Source: Phenylobacterium aquaticum | GTDB lineage: Bacteria > Pseudomonadota > Alphaproteobacteria > Caulobacterales > Caulobacteraceae | Length of the DNA: 13,988 nt | Direction of reading: 5' to 3' | NCBI RefSeq assembly: GCF_947378715.1 | Contig: NZ_CANCLE010000106.1 | Coordinates: forward strand, 1 to 13,988 | Part shown: positions 1 through 7,489 of the stretch, piece by piece | Layout of the letters: each line of letters starts with the position of its first letter | Numbering within the stretch: position 1 is the first letter of the stretch | Notes under the pieces: model-generated | Database searches by the model: none | What the model was told of the DNA's origin: nothing | What the model saw: only the letters and a program-made list of their open reading frames with translations | Translations under genes and position numbers: made by a program

Positions 1-670
1 CCAGGGCAATGCCTCGACCGGGCTCGGCATCCGCCACGCCCAGCGCAAGACCACCCTCTATGACGTGCTGATGGGCGAGGTGCCGATCACCCAGGCCGTG
101 GTCAAGACCGAGCTGCCGGGCCTGGACCTGGTGCCGGCCGACCCGGACCTGTCGGGGGTCGAGCTGGAGCTCGGCCAACAGGCGCGGCGCTCCTTCAAGC
201 TGCGCGACGCCATCGATCCGATCCGCCAGTCGGGCGCCTATACCTATGTGCTGATCGACTGCCCGCCGTCGCTCAACCTCTTGACCGTCAACGCCATGGC
301 CGCCGCCGACGCGGTGCTGGTGCCCCTGCAGTGCGAGTTCTTCGCCCTGGAGGGTCTCAGCCAGCTGATGCGGACCATCGAGCTGGTGCGCGGCAGCCTG
401 AACCCCAATCTGGAGATCCAGGGGGTGGTGCTGACCATGTACGACCGGCGCAACAGCCTGTCGGAACAGGTGGCCAGCGATGTCCGCAGCCATTTTGGAC
501 AGACCGTCTATCAGACCGTGATCCCCCGCAATGTCCGGGTTTCGGAGGCGCCGAGCTTCGGCAAGCCCGTCCTGGTCTATGATTTGAAGTGCGCCGGCAG
601 CCAGGCCTATCTGAAGCTTGCCCGCGAAGTGGTGACGCGCGAGCGCGATCGCCGCGCCCAAGCCGCCTGA
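1..670 (+). CDS. parA: ParA chromosome-partitioning ATPase (5' end cut by window)
   Basis: Partial gene. The open frame starts at base 2 with QGNAS-TGLGI, which follows the Asp of the conserved DPQGN motif of ParA/Soj ATPases, and runs 222 codons to TGA at 668-670. The N-terminal deviant Walker A (KGGVGKTT), roughly the first 40 residues, lies outside the window. The Walker B-like segment VLIDCPPSLNLLTVNAM is at about residues 82-98 of the visible part, and the C-terminal VIPRNVRVSEAPSFGKPV block is typical of chromosomal ParA. The family binds DNA as an ATP dimer and forms the gradient along which ParB-parS complexes move. The ATG at 65 is internal and not the true start. parB follows after 7 bp, so the two are surely co-transcribed. 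Family and identity are clear from sequence; the role is inherited from the family. Confidence 0.97.
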   Translation, partial: QGNASTGLGIRHAQRKTTLYDVLMGEVPITQAVVKTELPGLDLVPADPDLSGVELELGQQARRSFKLRDAIDPIRQSGAYTYVLIDCPPSLNLLTVNAMAAADAVLVPLQCEFFALEGLSQLMRTIELVRGSLNPNLEIQGVVLTMYDRRNSLSEQVASDVRSHFGQTVYQTVIPRNVRVSEAPSFGKPVLVYDLKCAGSQAYLKLAREVVTRERDRRAQAA

Positions 671-677
671 GGATCCT

Positions 678-1559
678 ATGATGGCAGAGAAACGCGGGCT
701 TGGCCGGGGGCTCTCGGCCCTGCTGGGCGAGGTTGAGGAAACGCCGGTGACGGGTGGGGCGGCTGCGGCGGCTGGCCTGCGCGACATCCCGATCGAACTG
801 ATCCACCGCAATGAGAAGCAGCCCCGCTGGGTCTTCGCCGAGACCGAGATCGCCGAGTTGGCCGCCTCGATCCGCGAGAAGGGCGTGCTGCAGCCGATCC
901 TGGTGCGCGCCGCGCCGGAGATGGACGGCCATTTCGAGATCGTCGCCGGGGAACGCCGCTGGCGCGCCAGCCAGCTGGCCGGGCTGCACGAGCTGCCCGC
1001 CCTGGTCCGCGACCTCGACGACGCCCAGGTCCTGGAGATCGCGGTCATCGAGAACGTCCAGCGCGCCGCGCTGAACCCGATCGAAGAGGCCAGCGCCTAT
1101 CAGCAGCTGGTTGAGATCCATGGCCGCAGCCATGGCGAGGTCGCCGACGCGGTTGGCAAGAGCCGGGCCCATGTCGCCAATGCCGTGCGCCTGCTGAACC
1201 TGCCGCCGGAAGTCCGCGACTATGTGCTGAGCGGCCAGATCAGCGCCGGCCATGCCCGGGCGATCCTCAGCGCGACCGATCCGGTGGCGCTGGCCGAGCA
1301 GGTTATCGCCCGGGGCCTGTCGGTTCGTGAGACCGAGGCCCTGGCCCGCAAGTCGGCCGGTGGTCCATCCGCCGCCCCGAAGTCCGCCAAGGCGCCGCTC
1401 GCCAAGGACACCGACACCCAGGCGCTGGAGGTCGATCTGTCCGAGGTCCTGGGCCTGAAGGTCGAGGTGCTCGACCGCGGCGGGGTCGGCGAGCTGCGTA
1501 TCCGCTATGCGACGCTGGAGCAGCTGGACGAGGTCTGCCGCCGGCTCACCAAGGCCTGA
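678..1559 (+). CDS. parB: ParB chromosome-partitioning CTPase / parS-binding protein
   Basis: Complete 293-residue ParB, the usual length for alphaproteobacteria. Order of parts: N-terminal ParA-stimulating peptide KRGLGRGLSALLGE (residues 5-18); ParB/Srx nucleotide-binding domain with GERRWRA (91-97) and ENVQR (125-129), the two motifs that bind CTP; a helix-turn-helix around GEVADAVGKSRAHVANAVRL (153-172) that reads parS; a linker rich in Ala, Lys and Ser; and a C-terminal dimerisation domain (about 250-293). Two adjacent ATG codons (678 and 681) are possible starts; the GAGGA at 669-673 serves either one. All expected motifs are intact. It loads on parS and slides as a clamp, and with ParA segregates the origin region. 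No parS site was seen in this window. Confidence 0.97.
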   Translation: MMAEKRGLGRGLSALLGEVEETPVTGGAAAAAGLRDIPIELIHRNEKQPRWVFAETEIAELAASIREKGVLQPILVRAAPEMDGHFEIVAGERRWRASQLAGLHELPALVRDLDDAQVLEIAVIENVQRAALNPIEEASAYQQLVEIHGRSHGEVADAVGKSRAHVANAVRLLNLPPEVRDYVLSGQISAGHARAILSATDPVALAEQVIARGLSVRETEALARKSAGGPSAAPKSAKAPLAKDTDTQALEVDLSEVLGLKVEVLDRGGVGELRIRYATLEQLDEVCRRLTKA

Positions 1560-1564
1560 AAAAC

Positions 1565-1622
1565 CCGCCTTGGAAATGGCGTCTGTGGCGCACAGAACCG
1601 GCGCGACCGTAGCCAAGGGCGG
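1565..1622 (+). other. Possible folded 3' UTR of parB
   Basis: Just after the parB stop, CCGCCTTGG (1565-1573) can pair with CCAAGGGCGG (1613-1622, one bulged G). The small perfect hairpin CTGTG-GCG-CACAG (1583-1595) lies inside. There is no T tract after it, so it is not a standard intrinsic terminator. It might protect the 3' end of the parAB mRNA, or it may be chance pairing in GC-rich DNA. Confidence 0.25.
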
Positions 1623-1641
1623 CCCATTCTCTACAATCGCC

Positions 1642-1650
1642 TGTGGATAA
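1642..1650 (-). promoter_or_regulatory. Perfect DnaA box (TTATCCACA)
   Basis: The plus strand reads TGTGGATAA, so the minus strand carries the exact 9-bp consensus DnaA box TTATCCACA. It lies 82 bp after the parB stop in a relatively AT-rich intergenic stretch, and I saw no second copy in the window. A perfect AT-rich 9-mer is rare by chance in DNA this GC-rich. Its role (DnaA titration, regulation, or none) is unknown. The true Caulobacter origin maps by hemE, so this alone is not an origin. Confidence 0.6.
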
Positions 1651-1760
1651 GCCGAAATCCGTCCCTAAGCGGTTCTGAAACCGAGAGAAATCGGTCCGGC
1701 GGGAAGACGGCGCAAACGCGCTGAAATCAGCGTTTTTGACCCCCGCGTACAAATAGTTCT

Positions 1761-1784
1761 CCGTCTCCCCCGTTTGGGAGACGG
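1761..1784. terminator. Bidirectional hairpin terminator between convergent parB and glycosyltransferase gene
   Basis: Perfect 9-bp stem CCGTCTCCC / GGGAGACGG with a 6-nt loop. It sits 4 bp from the stop of the minus-strand glycosyltransferase gene and about 200 bp after parB. The downstream U tracts are weak on both strands (ACTATTT on the minus side, CCCTTTCCC on the plus side). Position between convergent genes and perfect pairing favour a shared terminator. Confidence 0.7.
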
Positions 1785-1788
1785 CGCC

Positions 1789-2463
1789 CTACCCTTTCCC
1801 TACTGACAGGGTGCGGTCGCGGGCGGCGCGCCACTCGTCGGCATAGTCGGCGTCGCGATAAGCCGGGAAATAGGGGCCGCCCCGGGTGAAGTGGGCGATG
1901 CGGGCTTCGGCGTTGAACGGGTACTCCCCGACCAGCCAGTTCCATGCCAGCGGCAGGGCGCCGATCAGGCCGTCGTCCTCCAGCCACTTGAACTGGTGCA
2001 GCTCGAGCCCGGAGGCGGTGTTCACATAGTCCGGGGTCAGGGCCCGGCAGAGCGCATTGTTGAACAGCATGACGCTCGACCAGTTCTTCTTGGCGTAGCG
2101 CGACTGGACATGGCCCAGGAACTTCACGGCGTCGCGGGGCTCATAGGCGTGCTGGCAGACCATCACCGCCTTGGTGGGATCGGCGAGCGCGAACAGCTCG
2201 GCAAGGTCCGCCCGCACCAGCATGTCGCAGTCCATGAACAGCGACCAACCCTGATAGTCCGACAGCCAGGGCGTCAGGAACCGCGACAGGGAGAATTCGG
2301 TCGACTGCAGGCCGTCGCGAGGCCTGGTAAAGACCGAAGCCAGGTTGCGCAGATTGATCGGGGTCAGGCGCACCGGCTGGGACGCGGTCTCCAATATGCT
2401 CTGGCAAAGGGTGTGATAGGCGACGATCTCGTCACCGTCGTAGCCGATATGGATATTCAGCAT
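1789..2463 (-). CDS. Putative GT-A fold (GT8-like) glycosyltransferase
   Basis: A 224-residue soluble protein with no signal peptide or membrane segment. Features of a GT-A nucleotide-sugar transferase: an N-terminal beta strand with IHIGYDGDE (residues 4-12); STEFSLSRFLTPWL then LFMDCDM (75-81), whose D78-x-D80 is the expected metal/UDP-sugar motif; FNNALC (135-140); WLEDDGLIG (160-168); and HFTRGGPYF (191-199), placed like the C-terminal His-Gly motif of GT8 enzymes. The start is supported by AGAAGG 7 nt upstream. It begins 13 bp after the holA stop, so it is probably the last gene of the leuS-lptE-holA transcript. Donor, acceptor and product are not deducible; LPS or capsule decoration would fit lptE nearby but is a guess. 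I do not recall this gene at this spot in C. crescentus. Confidence 0.75.
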   Translation of the reverse strand: MLNIHIGYDGDEIVAYHTLCQSILETASQPVRLTPINLRNLASVFTRPRDGLQSTEFSLSRFLTPWLSDYQGWSLFMDCDMLVRADLAELFALADPTKAVMVCQHAYEPRDAVKFLGHVQSRYAKKNWSSVMLFNNALCRALTPDYVNTASGLELHQFKWLEDDGLIGALPLAWNWLVGEYPFNAEARIAHFTRGGPYFPAYRDADYADEWRAARDRTLSVGKG

Positions 2464-2476
2464 GCCGGCGCCTTCT

Positions 2477-3529
2477 CTAGAGCCCGAGACGGCGGGCGCG
2501 CCCGGCGATCTGCAGGGCCAGGCGTTCGGCGATCAGATGGTCCGGGGAGCCGGCGGTCTTGCAGGCCTTGTCGGCGGCCAGCACGTCCGGCTGCAGGCGG
2601 TCCAGCTCGGCCAAAGTCCAGCTCCTGGCCTGGCGCAGGAACTCGCGCTCCTGCTTCCAGAACACGCCCGAGGCCTTGGCGGCCTCCTGCAGGCCCGCGC
2701 CGCTCTTGGCCAGGGTCAGGGTGCGGCGCAGGCGGCCGAGATAGCTGCCGATCGCCCGGACGGCGGCGGGACCCGCCTCCCCTTCCTGGGCCGCGCGGCG
2801 CAAGCCAGCCTGGGCCTCGCCGAGCCGGCCGCCAAAGGCGTCGGCGGCGGCGTCGGACAGCGAGGCCTCGGGCTCTACGCCCAGAAAGTCCTCGAGGTCC
2901 TTCGGACTGGCCGAGATCCCCGAACCCGGGCCGAGAAACAGCGCCAGGCGCTCGATCTCCTGCCGCGCCACCCCCCGCTCCTTGGGCATGCGGCTCACGA
3001 ACATGGCCAGCGCATCGGAGGTGAGCGAGACATTGTCCTTGGCCAGGGTCTCGCGGACCAGCCGGGCCACGTCGCCCGGTTCGTCCTCGTAGCAGGGGAT
3101 GGTCGCGCAGGCGGCGGCCTTCTCGGCGGCCTTGCGCAGGCCGGAGTCGCGCCCCAGATTGCCGGCCTCGATCAGATAGAAGGCGTCGGGATTGAGCTCG
3201 CCGGCCATGTGCCGGACCAGGGCCTCGGCCGCTGTGCGGTCCGGCCCGACCTTGTCGGAGCCCAGCTTCAGCCGCACCAGCCGGCGCCCGCCCATCAGCG
3301 ACTGGGCCGCCAGCTCGCCCTCCAGCCGGCCCGCCTCGGCCTCGATGTCGACATCGGTCAGGAGCGCGGTGTCGAAGGGATCGTCAGGCCGGTCGCAGAC
3401 CTTCAGGGTCAGCTGGTTGGCGCGGTCGCGCACCACCCCGATATCGCGGCCATAGATCAGCGCCGCCCGGATCGCCCTGTCGGGTTGGCCCAGGAAGCGC
3501 TCGATATCAGGCCGTCGGGCGAGGATCAT
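2477..3529 (-). CDS. holA: DNA polymerase III subunit delta (HolA)
   Basis: A 350-residue protein, the normal size for the delta subunit, which opens the beta clamp within the clamp loader. The N-terminal degenerate P-loop region reads ALIYGRDIGVVRDRA (about residues 23-37), matching the G-x-D-x-G-L-V-x-E-R-A pattern of HolA. Further typical blocks are SLMGGRRLVRLK in the first domain and MPKERGVARQEIERLALFLG in the second, followed by an Ala/Leu-rich helical collar domain. Its ATG lies 10 bp after the lptE stop. leuS-lptE-holA is a recurrent gene order in alphaproteobacteria, which supports both identifications. The ribosome binding site is poor (a run of G directly before the ATG), so coupling to lptE is likely. 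Confidence 0.92.
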   Translation of the reverse strand: MILARRPDIERFLGQPDRAIRAALIYGRDIGVVRDRANQLTLKVCDRPDDPFDTALLTDVDIEAEAGRLEGELAAQSLMGGRRLVRLKLGSDKVGPDRTAAEALVRHMAGELNPDAFYLIEAGNLGRDSGLRKAAEKAAACATIPCYEDEPGDVARLVRETLAKDNVSLTSDALAMFVSRMPKERGVARQEIERLALFLGPGSGISASPKDLEDFLGVEPEASLSDAAADAFGGRLGEAQAGLRRAAQEGEAGPAAVRAIGSYLGRLRRTLTLAKSGAGLQEAAKASGVFWKQEREFLRQARSWTLAELDRLQPDVLAADKACKTAGSPDHLIAERLALQIAGRARRLGL

Positions 3530-3539
3530 CCCCCGGCTC

Positions 3540-4070
3540 TTAAGGCTTCTTGGGTGTCTTCGGCTTGGTCAGCCAGGTGGCGAGCTCCAGCTCGATCTTG
3601 CGCGCCGCCTCCCCCGCCGCCCGGTCCTGGGCGTCCTGCTGGGCGGCGATCGAGGCATAGGGCTGGTCGGCGGAGTCGTAGGTCACCTCGACCCGCACCC
3701 GACCGGTCTTCACCGTCGCGCCGGTGGAGGTCGAGACCAGGGTGTAGACCGCACTCAGCACATATTCATAGCGGGTGGCGACATTGTCGACCCGCACCCC
3801 GCGCGGATAGCGAGCCTCGCCCAGTTGCAGGTCCATGCGATAGACGGCGGGCGCATTGGAATTGTGCGCCAAGGTGTCGTCCAGGTGCTCGCGGATCAGT
3901 TCGCCAACCCGGCCCTCCGGGGTGGTGACATGCACCGCCGACAGGGCGCTGGCCACGCCAGGGGTTCCATAGAGCGGGGTGAAGCCACAGGCCGACAGGC
4001 CGAGGCCGGCGGCGGCGAGGAGGGCGGCGACCGCCAGGGCGGAGAGCGGGGTTCGGGTCATCATCCTCAC
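3540..4070 (-). CDS. lptE: LPS-assembly lipoprotein LptE
   Basis: Outer-membrane lipoprotein that plugs and helps assemble the LptD pore exporting lipopolysaccharide. It has a short signal peptide ending in the lipobox L-S-A-C (Cys at residue 28 from the GTG), followed at once by GFTPLYGT, the hallmark G-F-x-P-L-Y-G of alphaproteobacterial LptE. The rest is a small alpha/beta domain ending in a helix and a Lys/Pro tail. The first possible start is GTG at 4068-4070, overlapping the leuS TGA. ATG codons at 4064 and 4061 are alternatives; the one at 4061 has GAGG 4 nt upstream and still leaves a full signal peptide. Translational coupling with leuS is likely. Length of about 173-176 is normal. 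Confidence 0.9.
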   Translation of the reverse strand: MRMMTRTPLSALAVAALLAAAGLGLSACGFTPLYGTPGVASALSAVHVTTPEGRVGELIREHLDDTLAHNSNAPAVYRMDLQLGEARYPRGVRVDNVATRYEYVLSAVYTLVSTSTGATVKTGRVRVEVTYDSADQPYASIAAQQDAQDRAAGEAARKIELELATWLTKPKTPKKP

Positions 4071-6655
4071 GCGGCCACGATATTGACGATGCGGTCCTTG
4101 ACCACGATCACCTTGCGGATGGTCAGGCCCTCTAGGCGCCGTGTGATCTCGGGATCGTCAAGCACCAACTTCTCCACATCGGCGGGTTCCGCCCCGGCGG
4201 GGGCGGAAATCTCGCCGCGACGCTTGCCATTGACCTGGACCGGCAGGATCCGCACGGCGTCCTCGGTGAGGGCGACGTCGAAGTCCGGCCAGGGGGCGTG
4301 CACCACCATGCCCGACCCGCCGACCCGCGCCCAGCATTCCTCGGCCAGATGGGGGGTGAAGGGCGAGATCAGCCGGGCGAAGGCCGACAGGGCCTCGGCC
4401 CGGGCCGCCAGCAGGGCGGGGCTTGCGCCCTCGGCCTTGTGCTCCTTCAGCGTGTTCAGGAATTCGTACAGCCGGGCGATGCCGGAATTGAACCGGAAGG
4501 TCTCGATCGCCTCGGTCATGGCCTTGATCAGCCGGTGGACGGCGCGTTGCACCGCCTTGGCCGCCTCGTCGCCCGCAATATCGGCTGCGGCGACCGTGGC
4601 GGGCTGGCTGTCGAACTCGTCCCAGACCCGGTTGACGAACCGCCAGGCGCCGGCGACGCCGCCGGTCGTCCACTGGGTGTCGCGCTCCGGCGGGCTGTCG
4701 GACAGCACGAACAGCCGTGCGGCGTCGACGCCATAGACGTCGAAGATCTCTTCCGGGGCGACGGTGTTCTTCTTGGACTTCGACATCTTCTCGACGTCGC
4801 CGATCATCACCGGCTCGCCGGTTTCGACGATGACCGCGCGGCGGCTATTGCCCTCGGCGGTGATCTCGACCTCGCCGGGCTCCAGCCATTCGCCGCTTTG
4901 GCGGCGATAGGTCTCGTGGGTGACCATGCCTTGGGTGAACAGGCCGATGAAGGGCTCCTTGGCGCTCAGCATGCCCGCGTCGGACAGGGCCCGGGTGATG
5001 AAGCGCGAATAGAGCAGGTGCAGCACCGCGTGCTCCACCCCGCCGACATATTGGTCGACCGGCATCCAGTAGTCCGCGGCCTCGCGGTTGATCGGCTCGG
5101 GCGAGGTCGGGTCCGTGAAGCGGGCGAAGTACCAGGAGCTGTCGACGAAGGTGTCGAGCGTGTCGGTCTCGCGCCGGGCCGGGCCCGCACAGGTGGGGCA
5201 GGTGGTGGTCTTCCAGGTCGGATGGCGGTCCAGGGCGTTGCCGGGCTTGGAGAAGTCCAGGTCCAGGGGCAGGGCGACCGGCAGCTGATCCTTGGGCACG
5301 GCGACCACGCCGCACGTCTCACAATGGACCACCGGGATCGGACAGCCCCAGCCGCGCTGGCGGGCGACGCCCCAGTCGCGCAGGCGGAACACCGTCGCGC
5401 CCTTGCCCGCGCCCTGGGCTTCGATGCGGGAAATCGCCTCGGCCTTGGCCGCCTCGATGTCCAAACCGTCCAGGAAGCGGGAATTGAAGATCCTGCCCGG
5501 GCCGACATAGGCCTCGGCCCCGACCTGGAAGGACGAGGCGTCCTCGCCGGGCGGCAGCACCACCGGGGTCACCGGCAGGCCGTACTTGCGGGCGAAATCC
5601 AGGTCGCGCTGGTCATGGGCCGGGCAGGCGAAGATCGCCCCCGTGCCGTAGTCCATCAGGATGAAATTGGCGATCCAGACCGGCAGCTTCCAGTCGGGAT
5701 CGAAGGGGTGGGCGACGGTCAGTCCGGTGTCATAGCCGATCTTCTCGGCGGTCTCGATCTCGGCTTCCGAGGCCCCGCCCCGCCGGCACTCGGCGATGAA
5801 GGCGGCGGCCTTGGGGTCGGCGGCGGCGATCTGCTCGGCCAGGGGATGGTCCGGCGCTATGCCCGCGAAACTCGCCCCGAACAGGGTGTCGGGCCGGGTG
5901 GTGTAGACCTCCAGCCCGCCCTCGAAGCCCGCCGGGGCCGGATCGGAGAACGGAAACGAGAACCTCAGGCCCTTGGAGCGGCCAATCCAGTTCTCCTGCA
6001 TGGTCCGCACCTTGTCCGGCCAGCGGTCCAGGGTCTTCAGCCCCTCCAGCAGGTCGTCGGCATAGTCGGTGATGCGCAGGAACCACTGGTTCAGCTTGCG
6101 CTTCTCCACCACCGCGCCGGAACGCCAGCCGCGGCCGTCGACCACCTGCTCATTGGCCAGCACGGTCTGGTCGACCGGATCCCAATTGACCACGCCCTCG
6201 CGCCGATAGACCAGGCCGCGCTTCCACAGGTCCAGGAACCAGGCCTGCTGCTGGCCATAATAGGCCTCGTCACAGGTGGCGAACTCACGGCTCCAGTCGA
6301 TGGACAGACCCAGCTGCTTCAGCTCGGTCCGCATCTTGGCGATGTTGTCATAGGTCCAGGCGCGCGGATCGACGCCGCGCTCCATGGCCGCGTTCTCCGC
6401 CGGCAGGCCAAAGGCGTCCCAACCCATGGGGTGCAGGACATTGAATCCCTTGGCCTTCATGTAGCGGGCCTTGACGTCGCCCAGGGCGTAGTTGCGCACA
6501 TGGCCCATGTGCAGACGTCCCGACGGATAGGGGAACATCTCCAGCGCATAGTATTTGGGCCGACCGCTCGAGGGCGGTTCGGCGCGGAAGACGTCAGCCT
6601 CAGCCCAGGCGTTACGCCACTTGGGTTCGGTCTCTTTCGGATTGTAGCGGGCCAT
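4067..6655 (-). CDS. leuS: Leucyl-tRNA synthetase
   Basis: Complete class I aminoacyl-tRNA synthetase of 862 residues, standard for bacterial LeuRS. It charges tRNA-Leu. HIGH motif is HMGH (49-52); the editing domain shows the T-rich YTTRPDTLFG (251-260) and DYGTGAIFACPAHDQRD (335-351) needed to clear mischarged tRNA. A Cys-rich insert (CETC, CPTC) precedes DSSWYFARF. KMSKS is present at 623-627, and the C-terminal half holds the anticodon-binding helices. It heads a minus-strand cluster with lptE, holA and the glycosyltransferase. No Shine-Dalgarno sequence precedes the ATG; instead a GCTAAAGCC element ends 5 nt before it, which suggests a leaderless mRNA (see the promoter entry). No T-box or leucine-rich leader peptide is visible. 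Confidence 0.98.
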   Translation of the reverse strand: MARYNPKETEPKWRNAWAEADVFRAEPPSSGRPKYYALEMFPYPSGRLHMGHVRNYALGDVKARYMKAKGFNVLHPMGWDAFGLPAENAAMERGVDPRAWTYDNIAKMRTELKQLGLSIDWSREFATCDEAYYGQQQAWFLDLWKRGLVYRREGVVNWDPVDQTVLANEQVVDGRGWRSGAVVEKRKLNQWFLRITDYADDLLEGLKTLDRWPDKVRTMQENWIGRSKGLRFSFPFSDPAPAGFEGGLEVYTTRPDTLFGASFAGIAPDHPLAEQIAAADPKAAAFIAECRRGGASEAEIETAEKIGYDTGLTVAHPFDPDWKLPVWIANFILMDYGTGAIFACPAHDQRDLDFARKYGLPVTPVVLPPGEDASSFQVGAEAYVGPGRIFNSRFLDGLDIEAAKAEAISRIEAQGAGKGATVFRLRDWGVARQRGWGCPIPVVHCETCGVVAVPKDQLPVALPLDLDFSKPGNALDRHPTWKTTTCPTCAGPARRETDTLDTFVDSSWYFARFTDPTSPEPINREAADYWMPVDQYVGGVEHAVLHLLYSRFITRALSDAGMLSAKEPFIGLFTQGMVTHETYRRQSGEWLEPGEVEITAEGNSRRAVIVETGEPVMIGDVEKMSKSKKNTVAPEEIFDVYGVDAARLFVLSDSPPERDTQWTTGGVAGAWRFVNRVWDEFDSQPATVAAADIAGDEAAKAVQRAVHRLIKAMTEAIETFRFNSGIARLYEFLNTLKEHKAEGASPALLAARAEALSAFARLISPFTPHLAEECWARVGGSGMVVHAPWPDFDVALTEDAVRILPVQVNGKRRGEISAPAGAEPADVEKLVLDDPEITRRLEGLTIRKVIVVKDRIVNIVAA

Positions 6656-6669
6656 GGGCAGGCTTTAGC
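6656..6669 (-). promoter_or_regulatory. Putative -10 element of leuS, giving a leaderless transcript
   Basis: Minus-strand GCTAAAGC (6669-6662) resembles the Caulobacter housekeeping -10 consensus GCTANAWC (from memory). Its last six bases end 6 nt before the leuS ATG, so a start at the A of ATG is expected. The upstream -35 is weak. The same GCTAAAGCC stands 6 nt before the xth ATG. Confidence 0.45.
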
Positions 6670-6670
6670 G

Positions 6671-6694
6671 TGGTTTCAGGTGATAGGGAAACCA
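6671..6694. repeat. Inverted repeat upstream of leuS
   Basis: Perfect 7-bp arms TGGTTTC / GAAACCA separated by 10 nt, directly upstream of the presumed leuS -10. If leuS is leaderless it would lie in the promoter as an operator candidate. Otherwise it could be a leader hairpin. The rest of the 6670-6798 gap shows only GC-rich stretches. Confidence 0.35.
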
Positions 6695-6798
6695 GGCGCG
6701 CACGGGAAAACGCGCGACCTGGCGGGCAGGCGCGCGTTCGACCGTTTCGTCTTTGAAGGTCGCCCGAACGCCCCGCCTCAGGAAGGGCTTGGGGGGTG

Positions 6799-7317
6799 TC
6801 AGCCCCGGATGTTCGAGAGCCGAAGCTGGCGGGCCCGGGTCAGGATGGCGTTTTCGATATCCGTCTCGGTCTGGCCCGCCGTGGCGGTGTCCGCCCAGGC
6901 GCCGCCGGCGTCCTTGGACTGCTTGAACACCGCGACCTTCAGGCCGTCGGCGCGCAGGCGCGAGTCCAGGATGTAGACGGTGCACTTGAAGCGCTCGTCC
7001 GGCTTTTCCGGGTTGGTGTACCAGTCGGTGATCACCGTGCCGCCATAGGGGTCGGCCGAGGACAGCGGCATGAAGGACAAGGTGTCCAGCGTGGCGCGCC
7101 ACAGATAGCCGTTGACGCCGATGGCCGGTTGGTCGCCCGGCGTCGAAGCCTTGGCGCCACCGCCGCCCAGCAGGTGAAGAGGATTGAAGCCGCCAGGCTC
7201 CTGGGTCTGGAAGGTCCGGGGGCCCGGACCACTTGAGCAGGCGCCAAGCGCCGCCACGCTCAGGGCCATCGCCCCGGCCGCAACGCCTCGCATCCAGACT
7301 CCGCGCACAAACGGCAT
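6799..7317 (-). CDS. DUF3576-type putative lipoprotein
   Basis: A 172-residue predicted lipoprotein. The start chosen is ATG at 7317, which has GGGAG 9 nt upstream and gives a clean signal peptide with lipobox L-G-A-C (Cys27); a longer frame to 7449 would run through the likely promoter and destroy the signal. The mature part begins with a Gly/Pro/Ser-rich linker, then IGVNGYLWRATLDTLSFMPLSSADPYGGTVITDWY, the pattern I associate with the DUF3576 family of alphaproteobacterial envelope proteins. The C-terminus has ENAILTRARQLR. The function is unknown in the family. It sits 143 bp upstream of leuS in the same direction and is divergent from ntrZ. I am confident of the lipoprotein call, and fairly sure of the family. 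Confidence 0.85.
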   Translation of the reverse strand: MPFVRGVWMRGVAAGAMALSVAALGACSSGPGPRTFQTQEPGGFNPLHLLGGGGAKASTPGDQPAIGVNGYLWRATLDTLSFMPLSSADPYGGTVITDWYTNPEKPDERFKCTVYILDSRLRADGLKVAVFKQSKDAGGAWADTATAGQTETDIENAILTRARQLRLSNIRG

Positions 7318-7356
7318 ATGTATCCGCTCCCAACAATTGATCCGCGTCGGTGAATT

Positions 7357-7368
7357 CGCCGCGCGGCG
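7357..7368. repeat. GC-only palindrome in leader of the DUF3576 gene
   Basis: CGCCGCGCGGCG is a perfect 12-bp palindrome inside a longer run of only G and C (7357-7386), between the presumed promoter and the start codon of the lipoprotein gene. It could form a stable hairpin in the 5' UTR. No function can be assigned. Confidence 0.35.
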
Positions 7369-7386
7369 CCGCCCCGCGCCGCGCCC

Positions 7387-7414
7387 TCTATAACAACGGC
7401 TTTTGAACCTCCAA
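7387..7414 (-). promoter_or_regulatory. Candidate promoter of the DUF3576 lipoprotein gene
   Basis: Minus strand: TTGGAG (7414-7409), 16-bp spacer, TATAGA (7392-7387). Both boxes are reasonable sigma-70-type matches in one of the most AT-rich stretches of the window. This would give a 5' UTR of about 60 nt containing the GC-only palindrome. Sequence inspection only. Confidence 0.4.
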
Positions 7415-7425
7415 ACAGGAATCGC

Positions 7426-7441
7426 GTGGCATGGTCGCCAC
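7426..7441. promoter_or_regulatory. Palindrome GTGGC-N6-GCCAC in the divergent DUF3576/ntrZ region
   Basis: GTGGCATGGTCGCCAC has 5-bp perfect arms. It matches the palindrome at 11405-11420 at 13 of 16 positions, and both copies are preceded by GC. It lies just upstream of the candidate lipoprotein promoter and some 50 bp before the candidate ntrZ promoter, which is where a regulator site would be expected. The regulator is unknown. Confidence 0.35.
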
Positions 7442-7489
7442 AGAAGCAAGCGAACCGTCTCAATGTGACCTCTGCGACGTCTGAACGTA

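Noticed and set aside
357..1616. Long minus-strand open frame of 419 codons opposite parA/parB
   Set aside because: It mirrors parB in a GC-rich genome, with low-complexity Ala/Gly/Arg composition and no family resemblance.
1560..1788. Replication origin at the DnaA box
   Set aside because: Only one box was found, with no box cluster and no clear AT-rich unwinding element. The known Caulobacter origin is at another locus.
2462..3928. 488-codon plus-strand frame opposite holA and lptE
   Set aside because: It is antisense to two recognised genes and shows no domain pattern.
6656..6798. T-box or leucine leader peptide controlling leuS
   Set aside because: There is no leucine-rich short ORF, no T-box sequence and no terminator in the 143-bp gap.
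4298..6976. 892-codon plus-strand open frame opposite leuS
   Set aside because: leuS on the other strand is a full-length enzyme with all motifs. The antisense frame is a composition artefact.
6665..7336. 223-codon minus-strand frame overlapping the DUF3576 gene and reaching leuS
   Set aside because: It is a different frame from the lipoprotein with its signal peptide and lipobox, has no recognisable motifs, and would cover the leuS promoter.
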